Shown: positions 11,527 through 22,529, numbered from the stretch's first letter. The stretch is 64,000 nucleotides of DNA from Closterium sp. NIES-65 (GCA_948144175.1 CANXME010002430.1:62001-126000); one strand, 5' to 3'. Numbers and translations are program-made. The notes: a model not told the origin generated them from the sequence alone.

Positions 11527-12478
11527 CGGGCAGGAAGAGTCGGGTAGCTCAGTAGTACAGTAACACGGCAGTACAGCGGCTGCGCCGGTCCAGGAGCAGC
11601 AGCAGCCCCACAGGAGCAGGAGCTCGGCACCTCAGGTTGCTCGGGCGGCTCGGGCGGCTCGGGCGGTTTGGGCGACTCGGGCGACTCGGGCGGCTCGGGC
11701 GGCTCGGGCGGCTCGGGCGGCTCGGGCGGCTCGGGCAGCTCGGGCGGCTCGGGCGGCTTGGGCGGCTCGGGCGGCTCGGGCGGCTCGGGCGGTTCGGGCG
11801 GCTCGGGCGGCTCGGGCGACTCGGGCAGCTCGGGCGGCTCGGGCGGCGCGGGCGTCTCGCTGGCGGCGCACTGGTGACGCGCGGGCGGCTCACGGGCGGC
11901 TGCACGGGCGGCTGGGGCGGCTCGCGGGCTGCTCCCGGGCGGCTCGCGGGCTGTGCACGAGCGGCGCGGGCGGCTCACGGGCGGGCGGGTGGCTCGCGGA
12001 CGGGCTGCGCACGGGCGGGCGGCGCACGGGCGGGCGGCTCACGGATGGGCGACGCACGGGCGGCGCCAGCGGCTCACGGGCGGGCTGGTGGCGCACGGGC
12101 GGGAGGCTTACGGGCGGCGGCTTTGTAGACGGTGGCGGCACACGGGCGGCGTCTGACGGGCGGCTGCTTACGGGCGGCGGCTGACGGGCGGCGCTCACGG
12201 GCGGCGGCTGACGAGCAGCGCACGGGCGGCGGCTGACGGGCGGCGCTCACGGGCGGTGCTCACGGGCGGCGGCTCACGGGCGGCGGCTCACTGGCAGGCC
12301 GCGGGCGGCTCACGAGCGCTAGGGCGGGCGCCGGGCGCTAGGGCTGGCGCTAGGGCGGGCGCTAGGGCGGGCGCTAGGGCGCTAGGGCGGGCGCTAGGGT
12401 GGGCGCTAGGGCGCTAGTGCGCTAGGGCAGGAAAAAAAAAATTCGAAGTGGTGGGCCCTAAGCAAAGTCCCCACAGGG
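11527..12478. repeat. Element B leader, GC-rich short tandem repeats
   Basis: Untranslated leader between the primer site and gag. 11637-11870 is an array of a 9-bp unit CGGGCGGCT. 11880-12310 is looser repeats of CGGGCGGC, and 12310-12425 repeats GGGCGCTAG. Open frames on both strands encode only simple repeats and are not taken as genes. Elements D, E and G have leaders of the same kind with different units. Confidence 0.75.
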
Positions 12479-12495
12479 GAACCTGCTCGATACCA
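12479..12495 (-). promoter_or_regulatory. Element B primer binding site
   Basis: Minus strand TGGTATCGAGCAGGTTC, next to the 5' LTR. It resembles the initiator-Met complement TGGTATCAGAGCCAGG with two single-base gaps. Element E uses the same variant at 24332. Confidence 0.75.
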
Positions 12496-12628
12496 TGAGA
12501 AGAAGTAAACGAGAGAATGGTGAACTATGAACGAGGTGAGTACAAATAGGAAACCCTAATCGGGTTGTACCCCCTATGGGATACCCCACTATAGCCTACA
12601 CAAATAAGTAAGCTATAATGTTCTGATA
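12496..12628 (-). repeat. Element B 5' LTR
   Basis: 133 bp, four differences from 5279-5411, followed by the target duplication GGCAT at 12629-12633. Confidence 0.9.
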
Positions 12629-12661
12629 GGCATATCACCGCCCCACCACCGTTTCCCTCCA

Positions 12662-13469
12662 GCAGAGTTGTGGCTGTCCGTCCTGCCACGGAAGACCTAT
12701 GGCAACGGACGTGTGGCTGGGCGGAAGAATGCGAAGGAACGTCTCACCGTGGCGTTCCTGGTGAACGCCGATGGATCGCATGCGTTCCGCCCGCTCGTCA
12801 TCTCTAAGGCTGCCCGCCCGCATGATTTCCGGCCGGATTACGACCCTGAGCCGCTGTGCTACTGGCGAAACAACAAGAAAGGCTGGATGCCTGCACCGAT
12901 ATGTGCGAATTCGTCGGTTTTTTCCTCACTGCATACTATTATTCCGTTCGTTTCATGCGCCATGTTTCGGTCGTTAGTAATCCGATCCTGCTATCCTCCT
13001 TACCCCTGTACCGCCCTCCCCTCTTCGTGTTGCTTGTCATCTGCTCACTCATTTCATTGAGCGGGTGAACGCCGCCATGTTTGCGGAGAAGCGCCATATC
13101 GTGATCCTACTCGACAATGCGAGCAGTCACGTTCTTTGGATCGAGACCGCGACATCTGAAGACATTCTCGGATTTCGTACTCGCTCCCTCAGCAATGTCA
13201 CGCTCGTGTATCTCCCGCCTCATACGACCTGCTTCACTCAGCCGCTCGACCAGGGCCTGATCGCCATGGTCAAGGCGCGTTACCGCGCCCACTGGCTCAA
13301 GGCATTCACGGCGTTTTGGAAGGAGCTCGGCGGCATTAGTACCAACCTGCCGCGGTTTCGCCTAAACCTTCGGGACTTATTAGCGTGGCTCTCCAATGCT
13401 TGGATGAATATCGGAGAGCGCACCATCCAGTGCTGCTGGTGGCGCACGGGGTGCCTTCCCCTATCATGA
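12662..13469 (+). pseudogene. DDE transposase (pogo/Tigger-like), C-terminal part
   Basis: Continues the frame broken at 181. It reads LSVLPRKTYGNGR, AGRKNAKERLTVAFLVNADG and FRPLVISKAARP, then, after a frameshift near 12896 and a possible intron (GT near 12919, AG near 13062), ERVNAAMFAEKRHIVILLDNASSH with the second Asp. VYLPPHTTCFTQPLDQGLI carries the third Asp. These are the DDE_1 endonuclease motifs of pogo/Tigger elements, also found in CENP-B-like proteins. With 1-181 all three acidic residues are present. No terminal inverted repeats were found; element C starts at 13480. Confidence 0.75.
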
Positions 13470-13479
13470 CGGCTGGATC

Positions 13480-13657
13480 TGTCAGAATGTTATTATTGTC
13501 TAGCCTGCAGTGGGGTACTCAATAGTGAGTACAACTCCTAAGGGTTTCCTATATGTATCCTGTTGCTTGCTAATGAACTCCCTCCTTTGCTCATTTCTCT
13601 CTTGCCTAGCTAGGTAAACCCTAGCTATGGCTCCTACTTGTGCCTACTATTGTAACA
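13480..13657 (+). repeat. Element C 5' LTR
   Basis: Starts TGTCAGAATG and ends TTGTAACA, directly before the primer site. Confidence 0.8.
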
Positions 13658-14428
13658 TGGAATCAGAGCTGTTACGCTCTTGGCCTGTGGGCCTCACGTG
13701 CTTCCGCTGCCTTCCTGCCTGTCGCGCGCCCCGTGGCGCCCCGCTGCGCCCCGTGGCGCCCCGAGCCGCGCGCGGCCCCCCGCTGCCCCGTCGTGGCGCC
13801 CTGGGGGCCGCGCGCCGTCCCCTGCGCTGCTGCTCGCGCTCCCGCCCCGTTTTGCCCGTTTTAGGGTTTGGGGGTGGCGAGTGTGGGGGTGGTGGGCATG
13901 GGGGTGAGCGGTGTGGGTGCTACCCGTCCCCTACTCCTCCTCCTCCTCTGTCTCCCACTGCTGCAGCTGCCGCTGAGGGGGGTGGGTGTGTGGGAGCCGA
14001 GGGAGTGGTGCTAGGGGGGTGACGTGGGAATGGAGCTAGTGGTGCAGAAAGGGGTGTGTGAAAGGGGGTGGGACAGTTAGGGGAAGTTGAGCGGAGGTAG
14101 CAGTCGTGTCGCCAGCAGCGCCAGTAGTCCGAAGGCTACAATCTCCGGTAGTCGCCAGTCGCCTATGGGTCAGTTGCTCCTGTCAGGAGGCTACAATCTC
14201 CGCGGGGCTAGTTACTCTTGTAGTCCGGGCCATTGCTTCGGTAGCCACTGAGCTAGCCACTCCTGTGTGTCTGCAGCTTCCACCGTCGCCTCCCATCTCC
14301 TCTCCTCTCACAGTCACTCCTCCTCCTCACTTTCCCTCTGCGACTGCCTCTAGCTTTACTTGTGCATGTGAACTTGCTCTATGACTGCTTGCTCTGCTGA
14401 TTATACCCCACTTTGACTATGGGGGTGT

Positions 14429-14592
14429 GTTAGAATGTTATTATTTTCTAGCCTGCAGTGGGGTACTCTATAGCGAGTACAACTCCTTAGGGTTTCCTAT
14501 ATGTATCCTGCTGCTTGCTAGTGAACTCCCTCCTTTGCTCATTTCTCTCTTCCCTAGCTAGGTAAACCCTAGCTATGGCTCCTACTTGTGCC
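14429..14592 (+). repeat. Element C 3' LTR, truncated
   Basis: Starts TGTTAGAATG after a polypurine tract and tracks the 5' copy until about 14592. Sequence of the D/E leader follows without the LTR end. Confidence 0.75.
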
Positions 14593-14952
14593 GTCACCTG
14601 CGGCCCCTTCGCCCTCCCCTAGCGGCCCTGTCACCGCTCAGCCGTCCAGCGACCGAGCCGCCGAGCAGCCCAGCAGCCGAGCCGCCCTGCCGCCGAGCCG
14701 CCCAGCAGCCGAGCCGTCCTGCCGCCGAGCCGCCCAGCAGCCGAGCCGCCCTGCTGCCAAGCCGCCCAGCCGCCGAGCCGCCCAGCAGCCGAGCCGCCCT
14801 GCCGCGGAGCCGCCCAGCAGCGGAGCCGCCCAGCAGCCGAGCCGCCCTGCCGCCGAGCCGCCCTACTGTCGAGCCGCTGCTGTTCCTACCGGTGCTCCCC
14901 GGCCCTCCTTCCTCGTACTGGTGAGCTCACTTCCTACTAGGCCACTGCAGTC

Positions 14953-15574
14953 ATGGCTACCCCCAGTGTCCTTACTTTTGATGCTGAGGGCCGTGCCGTT
15001 GACTTTGAGGTCTGGGTCGATGACCTCCAGCTGTTTCTCCAGTGCGATAGGGCAGATGGACTCTCTCTGTTTGATCTCACCTCTGGTGTCTCTCCTGCCC
15101 CGACTGCCACTGCTGACAGCACTGTTCGCTCACAGTGGGCCACACGCGATGCTGCTGCTCGCCTTGCTGTGCGTCGCCACTTACCGACCACTGAGCGTGC
15201 ACACTTTAGCCAGTACAAGAGTGCTCAGACCTTGTACGACGCTGTAGTTGCACGCTACTCTTCCCCTGCCACTGCTGCACTGAGCCGCCTCATGCTACCG
15301 TACCTCTTCCCCGACCTTGCTGCCTTTCCCACAGTCGTTGACCTCATTACGCACCTCCGCACTAGTGACACTCGCTACCGCGCAGCGCTTCTTACTGAAT
15401 TCTGCGCCAAGAACCACCCCCCCCATGTACATCACCCTCTACTACATAGTCACCCGGCTCCCTGACTCTCTTCGCGTAGTCAGGGACCACTTCCTCTCAG
15501 TTTGCCCCACCACTCTGACCGTTGACCTCCTCAAGAAGGGCCTCCTAGCAGCAGAGAAGAGCAAGTCGCAGTAG
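14953..15574 (+). pseudogene. Element D gag capsid domain
   Basis: Starts MATPSVLTFDAEG at 14953 and reads the gag capsid motifs (VDDLQLFLQCD, RAHFSQYKSAQTLYDAV, RLMLPYLFPDL) to about 15410. A run of C then shifts the frame; the capsid tail (MYITLYYIVTRLPDSL, VDLLKKGLLAAEKS) continues to a stop at 15574. Confidence 0.88.
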
Positions 15575-15633
15575 GAGCCTCTTGTGGTGACCCTCGCACC
15601 CCCGTCTTTGAGGGGTGTTCCCCCTCCCCCCTC

Positions 15634-16329
15634 TTGCCCTCTGTTGCTTCTGCTGCTGCGGCCGACCTTGTTGGTTTCGAGTCGGTCGGTGCTGCGTCTG
15701 CCCCTAGCGGGAGACGCCGCACCGGCAAGGGCAAGGGGGGTAAGGGCGCTGGAGGGGCTGGCGGGGGCGGTGGAGGTGGTGGTGGAGGAAGTGGAGGGGG
15801 TGGGGGTGGTAGTGGGAGTGGTGGCGGGGGTGGCCGCGGCAGCGGCAGCAGTGGAGGCGGAGGAGGCGGCGGTGGTGGCGCAGGGAGCGGAGGTGGCGGA
15901 GGAGGCGGAGGTGGAGGAGGCGGCGGAGGCGGCGGCGGCAGCAGTGGACCTGGTCGCGGCTCTGCGCAGAGGAGTGGCTCCGGTGGTGGTACGCGCCAGC
16001 ATCAGCAGAGCAGTCGTGAGACCCTGTCCCCTCAGCAGCTTCGTGAGTGGTACGCTGCGCATCAGCGCAGTGGGGGTACGGGTCCCTGCACCTACGTTCT
16101 CCGCACCGGCGACCGCGCTGGTGAGCAGTGCGGGGGCCCGCACTCCACCCAGCGCTGCTTCGGCCGCCTGACCAACGCGTGGCGTCACCAGTTCCTTGGG
16201 GCCTCTGAGATCCCTTGCTGGGGAGAGCTGTCTAGGGCGGGGGTTGCTATCTTTGATCTTGATTTTGATGCTATTCTTGCTGCCATGTATGCTGTTGATG
16301 ATAGTGTTGCGGGTGACTGTTACCTGTGA
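15634..16329 (+). pseudogene. Element D gag tail with Gly-rich region and Cys/His motif
   Basis: The frame continues gag with a long GGN-coded Gly tract (residues 40-105), then TLSPQQLREWYAAHQR and a Cys/His motif CX13CX3HX4C (first Cys in PCTYVLRTGDR, last in STQRCFGRL). It ends FDLDFDAILAAMYAVDD at a TGA. In elements E and G the frame runs on toward the protease at this point. Confidence 0.85.
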
Positions 16330-16497
16330 GTACCGCCTGACCCGGGCATAGAGGCTGCTGCTCTAGGTGCTCGTGCGTCTGCTGCCCCAGGTGCTGGTGA
16401 GTCTGCGCTCTCAGGTACTACGTCGGCTCAGGCCTTCCACACCTTCACCCTTGACTCGGGTGCGTCCCGCTCCTTCTTTCGAGACCGCACCACTCTT

Positions 16498-17928
16498 ATG
16501 CCGCTCAGTCGGCCGGTTGCAGTCTCCCTGGCAGACCCCTCTGGGGGTCCTGTCCTTGCTAGCTTCTCCACTGTCTTACCATGCCCGCCAGCCCCCTCTG
16601 GCACCCTGTTAGGTCTCTACCTTCCCTCGTTCTCTACGAACTTGGTGAGTGGAGCGGACCTACAAGATAGGGGAGTTGACCAGTTCACTCCTGTGAGTCA
16701 GCGGATGACCCACTGCACGTGTGCTCGGACAGGCCGACACTTGGCCACGTTCACCTATCGGCCAGGGTCGAGCCTGTACACCCTTACTACTGAGTCTCCT
16801 CCGGCTGCTGAGTCTGGCCAGGTATTTGCGTCGAGTCAAGTGTTTGCTGCAGCGTCCAGGTCTGGTCCTGAGTCTGCTCCCTGCTCGTGTCGTCTACCAT
16901 CCCACCAGACTCTCCTTTTGCACCACCGCCTTGGTCACCCCTCCCTGCCTCATCTCCGAGGCATGGCCTCCCGTGTCCTTGTCTCTGGTCTCCCTCGATC
17001 TCTCCCTCCCCTACCTCCGAGGCCTGGCCCTACCTGCGTCCACTGCGTCGAGGGGCGACAGCGCGCCGCCCCTCACTCCTCCGAGTTTCCTCCGACAGAG
17101 GCTCCGCTGCAGACTCTCCACATGGACGTGTGGGGCCCCGCCCGCATCAGTGGGCAGGGGCGCGAGCGGTACTTCCTGCTGGTGGTTGACGACTACTCGC
17201 GTTACACCACAGTCTTCCTCTTCCGCAGCAAGGGTGACGTCACTGAGGTGTTGATCGATTGGATCCGCGCAGCTCGTATCCAACTCAGGGAGAGTTTCGG
17301 CTCCGACTTTCCTGTTCTGCGTCTGCACTCGGACATAGGGGGGGAGTTTTCCTCTGCCCGTCTGGGAGCTTTCTTTCGTGCGCAGGGCATCCGCCAAACC
17401 TTCACGCTTCCGGCCTCTCCACAGCAAAATGAGATTGCTGAGCGCCGCATTGGCATGGTCATGGACGTCGCTCGCACGTCCATGATGCATGCGGCTGCCC
17501 CCCATTTTCTGTGGCCGTTTGCGGTTCAGTACGCCGCGCATCAGCTCAACCTTCAGCCCCGGGTCTCGTTGCAAGAGACCTCCCCCGCCTTGCGGTGGAC
17601 CGGGAAGGTTGGCGATGCGTCTGCGTTTCGGGTCTGGGGATCTCGGGCGTTTGTCCGCGACTTGTCTGCGGACAAGCTATCCCCCCGTGGTGTTCCCTGC
17701 GTCTTCCTTGGCTTCCCCCCTGACGCGCCTGGGTGGCAGTTCTACCACCCCACCTCGCGCCGTGTTCTGTCCTCCCAGGACATCACCTTTGACGAGTCGT
17801 TGCCTTACTACCGTCTCTTCCCCTACCGCAGTGCGCCCCTCCCCCCGCCGCCGCTCTTCCTTGCGCCAGGTCCTCCCCCGGTAGACCCCCTCCCCCCTCA
17901 GGGTCTTGCCCCGTCAGGAGTGTCCTAG
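16498..17928 (+). pseudogene. Element D pre-integrase and integrase
   Basis: 476-residue frame. The protease motif LDSGASRSFFRD lies just upstream at 16452-16487 in the same phase. Pre-integrase reads LLHHRLGHPSLPHL. The integrase triad is HMDVWGP, RLHSDIGGEF and QQNEIAERRIG: all three acids are present, although G is replaced by I after the second Asp and by E in QQNG. It ends at a TAG in the linker. Confidence 0.88.
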
Positions 17929-18780
17929 GTAGACGCAGTCGAGCCTGTCGAGGTAGCTGTTGACTCTGGTGCTGCTAGAGGTGCTGAGCCTGCGGGTGCC
18001 GGGTCTGGGGGTGCTGAGACTGGGGGTGCTGAGACTGGGGGTGCTGATTCTGGGGGTGCTGAGTCCGGGGGTGCTGAGCCTGGGGGTGTTGGGTCTGGGG
18101 GTGCAGAGCCTAGGGGTGCGGAGCCTGGGGGCGCTGGGTCTGCTCGTGTGGCCGCCGGCGGTGCTTCGTCGAGGCGGGAGCAGCTCTCTCCACAAGATTT
18201 GCGCGAGTGGTTTGCCCGCCGCTAGGGACGTGCTGCTGGAGCAGGAGGTGCTCCTGTTGCTACTGGTCCCGGAGGTGCTCGTACTGGCGGTCCTGGCGCC
18301 GCTGGGGCCACTGGAGTTGGTCCTGCTGTAGCTGGAGCTGCTGGAGGTGGAGCTGCTGGGGGTGGTGGCGCTGGTGGTACTGCTGGCGCTAGTGCTTCTG
18401 AGGGTGCTGGAGTTGGCGCTGTTGGAGCTGGAGGTGTTGCTGGCGCTCGTGCTGCCGCTGAGGGTACTGGTGCTGTCCTTGCTGGTTCTGGAGGCGCTGC
18501 GGGGCCGAGGTCGTACTTCGTTCTGCTCCTGGAGCAAGTTCTTGGTCTCCCGCCCTCTACTGGTCCTGCTCCTCCCTTAGAGTGTCCACAGCCTGTCCAG
18601 TCCCAGTCACAGTTACAGCCCGCCTCCCCTCTACCTACTCCTTCTTCCTACACTGGTCCTACTGGAGGTCTTGCTGAGCGTCGTAAGCCTGCGTCTTGTC
18701 CTGCGTCGCCTGTTCGTGCTGCTCGCACTAGTGGTCTTACTGCGCGTCCGCGTCCTTCTGCGGTCTCCGGCACACACCAG
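17929..18780 (+). pseudogene. Element D integrase/RT linker
   Basis: Frameshifted Gly/Ala/Glu-rich linker with GGAE repeats, matching the linkers of B and G. QDLREWFARR-like sequence is at about 18195-18224. No catalytic motif. Confidence 0.6.
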
Positions 18781-20766
18781 ATGGCGCTGTGTCCTTCCAC
18801 TGCTCCTCTGCATGTCCCGTTACCGTCTCCTACACAGTCCTCTCTTCCTACTCTTGCTGTCCCGGCGTCTGACTCTCTTCGTGCTGCTAGTCCTTCTGTC
18901 ACGCGTCTTACGGCTACTGTTGTCAGTGACCCTTCCTTTGAGTCCACTGCTGTGTGTGCCCTAGTTGCTGAGCTTGTCAACTTTGTAGCTCGATGTCGTC
19001 TAGACTACGTTGCTAGTCTCGTTGCTGAGTGTGAGTCTAAGTGTCCTCTGTACGTCGGGGGTGAAATTGCTCTTAGCACGGACGTCCTTAAGGACAGGCA
19101 GGAGGAGTTCCAGTGCTTTGCTGCTGCTTTGCCCCATCTCGTGTCCACGCAAATTGCCCCTGAGGGAGACCCGGATGCACCAGACATCCTGACTCCTCGA
19201 TCGTACGCTGAGGCAATCGAGGGTCCCTACTTCTCTCAAAGGCAGTCGGCCATGGACGCAGAGATGGCTTCCTGGAATTCCACAGGCACCTACGTCGAGG
19301 AGGTTCCCCCACCTCGGGCGAACATCGTCAGTGGCATGTGGATGTTCAGGGTGAAGCGGCCGCCGGGTTCTCCGCTTGTCTTCAAGGTGCGTTACGTGGC
19401 TCGAGGCTTCAGTCAGCGGCAGGGAGTTGACTACTTTCAGACCTTCTCTCCAACCCCGAAGATGACCACTCTTCGGGTGCTGCTGCACATAGCTGCTCAG
19501 CGCGACTACGAGCTTCACTCTCTTGAATTCAGCACAGCGTTCCTGCAGGGCAGCCTGCACGAGGAGATCTGGCTGCGCCGCCCACCTGGTTTCACTGGGT
19601 CGTTTCCTCCTGGTACCCAGTTGAGCCTCCGGCGGCCAGTCTATGGTCTCCGCCAGGCGCCCCGTGAGTGGCACGACACACTGAGGACTATCCTTACGGC
19701 TCTTGGGTTTGCTCTTTCTAGAACCGGCCCGTCGCTGTTTCTGCGCACCGACACCTCTTTGCCGCTGTTCTACATCCTCGTGTACGTCGACGACTTGGTC
19801 TTTGCCACTGGTGACACTGCTGGACTCGCCCACGTGAAGTCCGAGGTGTAGAAGAGACACACGTGCACAGACCTGGGTGAAGTGCGCAGCTATCTTGGCT
19901 TGCAGATCACCCGGGACAGAGCACAGCGCACCATTACCGTGACTCAGTCACACATGGTGCAGCAGGTCCTTCAGCGCTTCGGCTTCACATACTCCTCGCC
20001 TCAGGCCACTCCTCTGTCTACTCGCCACTCGCTCTCAGCTCTGCCTTCGGATGAGTCCGTAGAGCCGAGTGGCCCGTACCCAGAGCTTGTTGGCTGCCTC
20101 ATGTACCTGATGACCTGCACACGACCTGACCTTGCATACCCTCTTAGCATCTTGGCACGCTATGTTGCTCCTGGGAGACACCGACCAGAGCACATGGCTG
20201 CAGCAAAGAGGGTGTTGTGCTACGTGTGCAGTACGTTGGGCATGGGGCTAGTGCTTGGAGGGCGGCGTCGAGTGGTCCTCACAGGTCACGCAGACGCTTC
20301 TTGGGCTGACGACCATGCTCTGCAGTAGTCGTCACAGGGTTACTCCTTTAGCCTTGGCTCCGGCTCTATTTCGTGGCGGTCTACCCGCTCGTCTTCTGTT
20401 CTCAGCTCCAGCTGTGAGGCTGAGTTCTACGCAGGGGCCATGGCTGCACAGGAGCTACGCTGGCTCACCTACCTGCTGAATGACCTAGGAGAGCCGCCTC
20501 GTTCTCCTCCAGTTCTGTACGTAGACAACAAGGCCATGCTGGCCTTGTGTCGGGAGCACAGACTGGAGCACAGAACGAAGCACATTGCTCTCTGCCACTT
20601 CCTGGCTCGTGAGCTGCAGCAGCGTGGTCAGTTGCGGCTTGCTTACGTGGCCTCTGAGGCCAACACTGCTGATATCTTCACCAAGGCCCTTCCGCCTTGT
20701 GATCATCAGCGCTTCTGTACTGTGCTAGGTCTTGCGCCTACTTGGCCTCACTTGCTCACTTTTTGA
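18781..20766 (+). pseudogene. Element D reverse transcriptase and RNase H (three frames)
   Basis: 18781-19851 holds the RT fingers and palm: RYVARGFSQRQGVDYFQTF, LHSLEFSTAFLQG and ILVYVDDLVFAT with the Asp pair at residues 341-342. A TAG at 19849 interrupts it. 19882-20328 continues with LGLQITRDRAQ and MTCTRPDLAYPLSI to another TAG. 20440-20766 is RNase H (MAAQELRWLTYLL, RTKHIALCHFLARELQ, ADIFTKALPPCDH). Confidence 0.88.
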
Positions 20767-20965
20767 CCTTGCTTGTACTATCCTCTTTCTATACCTGCAC
20801 TTGCTTGTTTACCTTTATATATATGATCTTGCATGTGAACTGGCCTTGTGGCCTTGCTCTTGTGCTCGGACTGTGTGGTGACGTTGTGATCCACCCTGAG
20901 CTTGCTTTGCTTTGCTTGACTGGTCTTATGACCCCTTGTTCTCCCCCACTCTGCCTATGGGGGTG

Positions 20966-21090
20966 TGTCAGGCATATATGCTATAGTTTGTGTAGGTTGT
21001 AGAGGGGCAGTTCATATGGTGTACAACACTTTAGGGTTTGCTACTTGTACTCCCCTTTCTGCTTTATGCATTCATTCTCGTTTCTCATCA
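20966..21090 (+). repeat. Element D 3' LTR
   Basis: 125 bp, TGTCAGGCATATATGC...TTTCTCATCA, preceded by the tract CTATGGGGGTG at 20955-20965. It matches the LTRs of E at 24211 and 28071. Confidence 0.9.
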
Positions 21091-21574
21091 CGTTGCCCAT
21101 ATCAGCTTCTGCAACCCAACTGTCCTCAGTGGGGTCGTATCCCTTCCAGCGTATCAGGAACTCGAGGGTCCTGCCGCCGCGGCGCCGATGAGAGAGGACG
21201 CGCTCAATCTCGTACTCGGTTTCGTCCTGAACAAGAACAGGTGGAGGTGGCGGTAGCTGCCGTCCTTGGAATTGTTGGTTGGGGTCCTTGTAGGGTTTCA
21301 GTAGCTGCACATGGAAAGCATTGTGAAGTTTCCACATATCTGGTAAGCGCAAGCAAAATGTAACTGGTGTCACCTGTGCCTCAACGAGAAAAGGACCACA
21401 GAAGCGAGGCCGGAGTTTGGATGGGAGGTGAGACAGGTTCAAGTTGCGCGTGTTAAGAAGCACCTGATCTCCGACTGCTACTGAGTGATCATGTCGCTGA
21501 CGATCGGCATACTGCTTCTGGGAGGTCTGCATCGTGGTGAGTCGTCGCTGAGTCTTCTCCCATAGCTGCTGCAT
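21091..21574 (-). pseudogene. Gypsy F integrase C-terminus and chromodomain
   Basis: Reads QKQYADRQRHDHSVAVGDQVLL and NLSHLPSKLRPRFCGPF (the GPY/F module), LHNAFHVQLLKPY, then the chromodomain EYEIERVLSHRRR and FLIRWKGYDPTEDSWVAEAD. Chromodomains mark the chromovirus branch of Ty3/gypsy, where they direct integration to particular chromatin. The frame is cut by the 3' LTR of element D at 21090. Confidence 0.9.
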
Positions 21575-22499
21575 GGTGGTGACGAAGTCATGTGCGGCTT
21601 GGACGTGTGCCGGTGTGGTAGGCTGTTGTGGTGTGAGTGGTTCCCGTCCGTAACACAGGAAGAAAGGAGTTTTCCCTGTGGCCGTATGTGACGCGTTGTT
21701 GTAAGCAAACTCTAGGGTCGGAAAGTGTGTGTCCTAGTGGCTGACATCGTCCTTGCAAGCTGTGCGCAGTAACTGTTCAACCACTTGATTGAGTCGCTCT
21801 GTCTGTCCGTCAGTCTGGGGGTGGTATGCTGAAGACATTGCAAGCTTTGTCCCCAACAGTCCCATGAGCTCCTTCCAGAACTTCCTGGTGAATTTTGGGT
21901 CTCTGTCTGAGATGAGTGTAGCGGGGTGTCAAACATTATATATATGTTATGCTTGTGTAGGCTACAGTGGGTTAGCCTATAGGGGGTACACAATTCTAGG
22001 GTTTCCTACTTGTACTCTTTTCACTGCTAGTTCATTCATTCCTGTTCGCTTATTCTCACACGGGGATGACGTGGATGGTGATGATGCAGTTGAAGAAGAG
22101 GCGAGCAGTTGCTTCAGCTTTTGCCGTGGCGTTGGTTGGTATGAAGTGACCCATTTTGGAGAACTTATTGATTACTACGATGATGGAATCTTGCCCCCGT
22201 GAGGTCGAAGGAAGTCCTGTGATAAAGTCGAGACTAACGACCTGCCATGGCTGCTCCGGTATGGGTAGAGGCTGAAGTAACCCTGCTTTTTTCTGCTTGC
22301 TGCTCTTCATCCGCTGGCACGTGTCGCAAGAGGTGACGAACTGCTGCACGTCTACTGCCATCCCGGGCCAGTAGTAATACTTTGTTATCCCTGCTAACGT
22401 CTTGTTGCTCCCAAAATGTCCCGCGTAAGGTACGTCGTGAAACTCCTCCAATAGGATCTGCCGTAGCGGGGCGTAATTCGGTACCCAAATCTTTCCCAA
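21575..22499 (-). pseudogene. Gypsy F integrase core (holds a solo LTR)
   Basis: 22499-22061 reads the zinc-binding part (HDVPYAGHFGSNKTL, CDTCQRMKSSK) and the core start VVSLDFITGLP with the first Asp. After the solo LTR the frame goes on with [17 protein letters not shown] (second Asp) and [20 protein letters not shown] (Glu). A TAG at about 22528 separates it from RNase H upstream. Confidence 0.88.
21927..22060 (+). repeat. Solo LTR of the element G family
   Basis: 134 bp, TGTCAAACATTATATATATG...TTATTCTCACA, flanked by a 5-bp target duplication CGGGG (21922-21926 and 22061-22065). It differs from the LTR of G (34810-34941, reverse strand) by one TA insertion and one substitution. A full element must have inserted here and left by LTR-LTR recombination. 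Confidence 0.93.
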
Positions 22500-22529
22500 A
22501 CCCTTCCTTACAGCTAAGTCTTTCTCCCA

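Larger units (their letters stand above)
5279..12628 (-). mobile_element. Ty1/copia element B (nested in element A)
   Basis: Full-length GC-rich copia element on the minus strand, bounded by 133-bp LTRs and a 5-bp target duplication GGCAT (5274-5278 and 12629-12633). Gene order on the minus strand is gag, protease, integrase, RT, RNase H. The two LTRs differ at four positions of 133 (about 3%), so it is fairly young, yet pol carries several stops and frameshifts. Confidence 0.92.
182..12661 (-). mobile_element. Ty1/copia element A (interrupted by element B)
   Basis: Complete but decayed copia element on the minus strand. LTRs start TG and end CA: 182-699 and 4760-5278 continued at 12634-12661. 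Element B sits inside the second LTR, which is the 5' LTR. Order in the minus direction is 5' LTR, primer site, gag, protease, integrase, RT, RNase H, polypurine tract, 3' LTR, the copia order. Several frameshifts break the polyprotein. No 5-bp target duplication is visible; the flanks share only GC. The host is the DDE transposase gene at 1-181 and 12662-13469. Confidence 0.85.
13480..14592 (+). mobile_element. Non-autonomous LTR element C (no coding domains)
   Basis: LTRs 13480-13657 (178 bp) and 14429-14592 (about 164 bp, end missing). Between them are a primer site TGGAATCAGAGC at 13658, a GC-rich leader like those of B, D and E, a short 3' region, and the tract CTATGGGGGTG at 14418-14428. 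No gag or pol motif appears in about 770 bp of interior. It looks like an internally deleted relative of B/D/E. The second LTR loses its last 13 or so bases at 14592, where truncated element D begins. No target duplication is visible. Confidence 0.75.
14593..21090 (+). mobile_element. Ty1/copia element D (5'-truncated, nested in gypsy F)
   Basis: Plus-strand copia element of the same family as E. Its first base aligns with position 24861 of E, so the 5' LTR and about 530 bp of leader are gone. Gag, protease, integrase, RT and RNase H are all recognisable but carry stops and frameshifts. A 3' LTR lies at 20966-21090. The right flank CGTTG continues straight into the chromodomain of gypsy F. 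Confidence 0.88.

Noticed and set aside
11523..12198. Long frames on both strands of simple Pro/Glu, Arg/Pro or Gly/Ser repeats
   Set aside because: They lie in a 9-bp tandem repeat, which leaves all frames open. Position and composition match the untranslated leader of element B.
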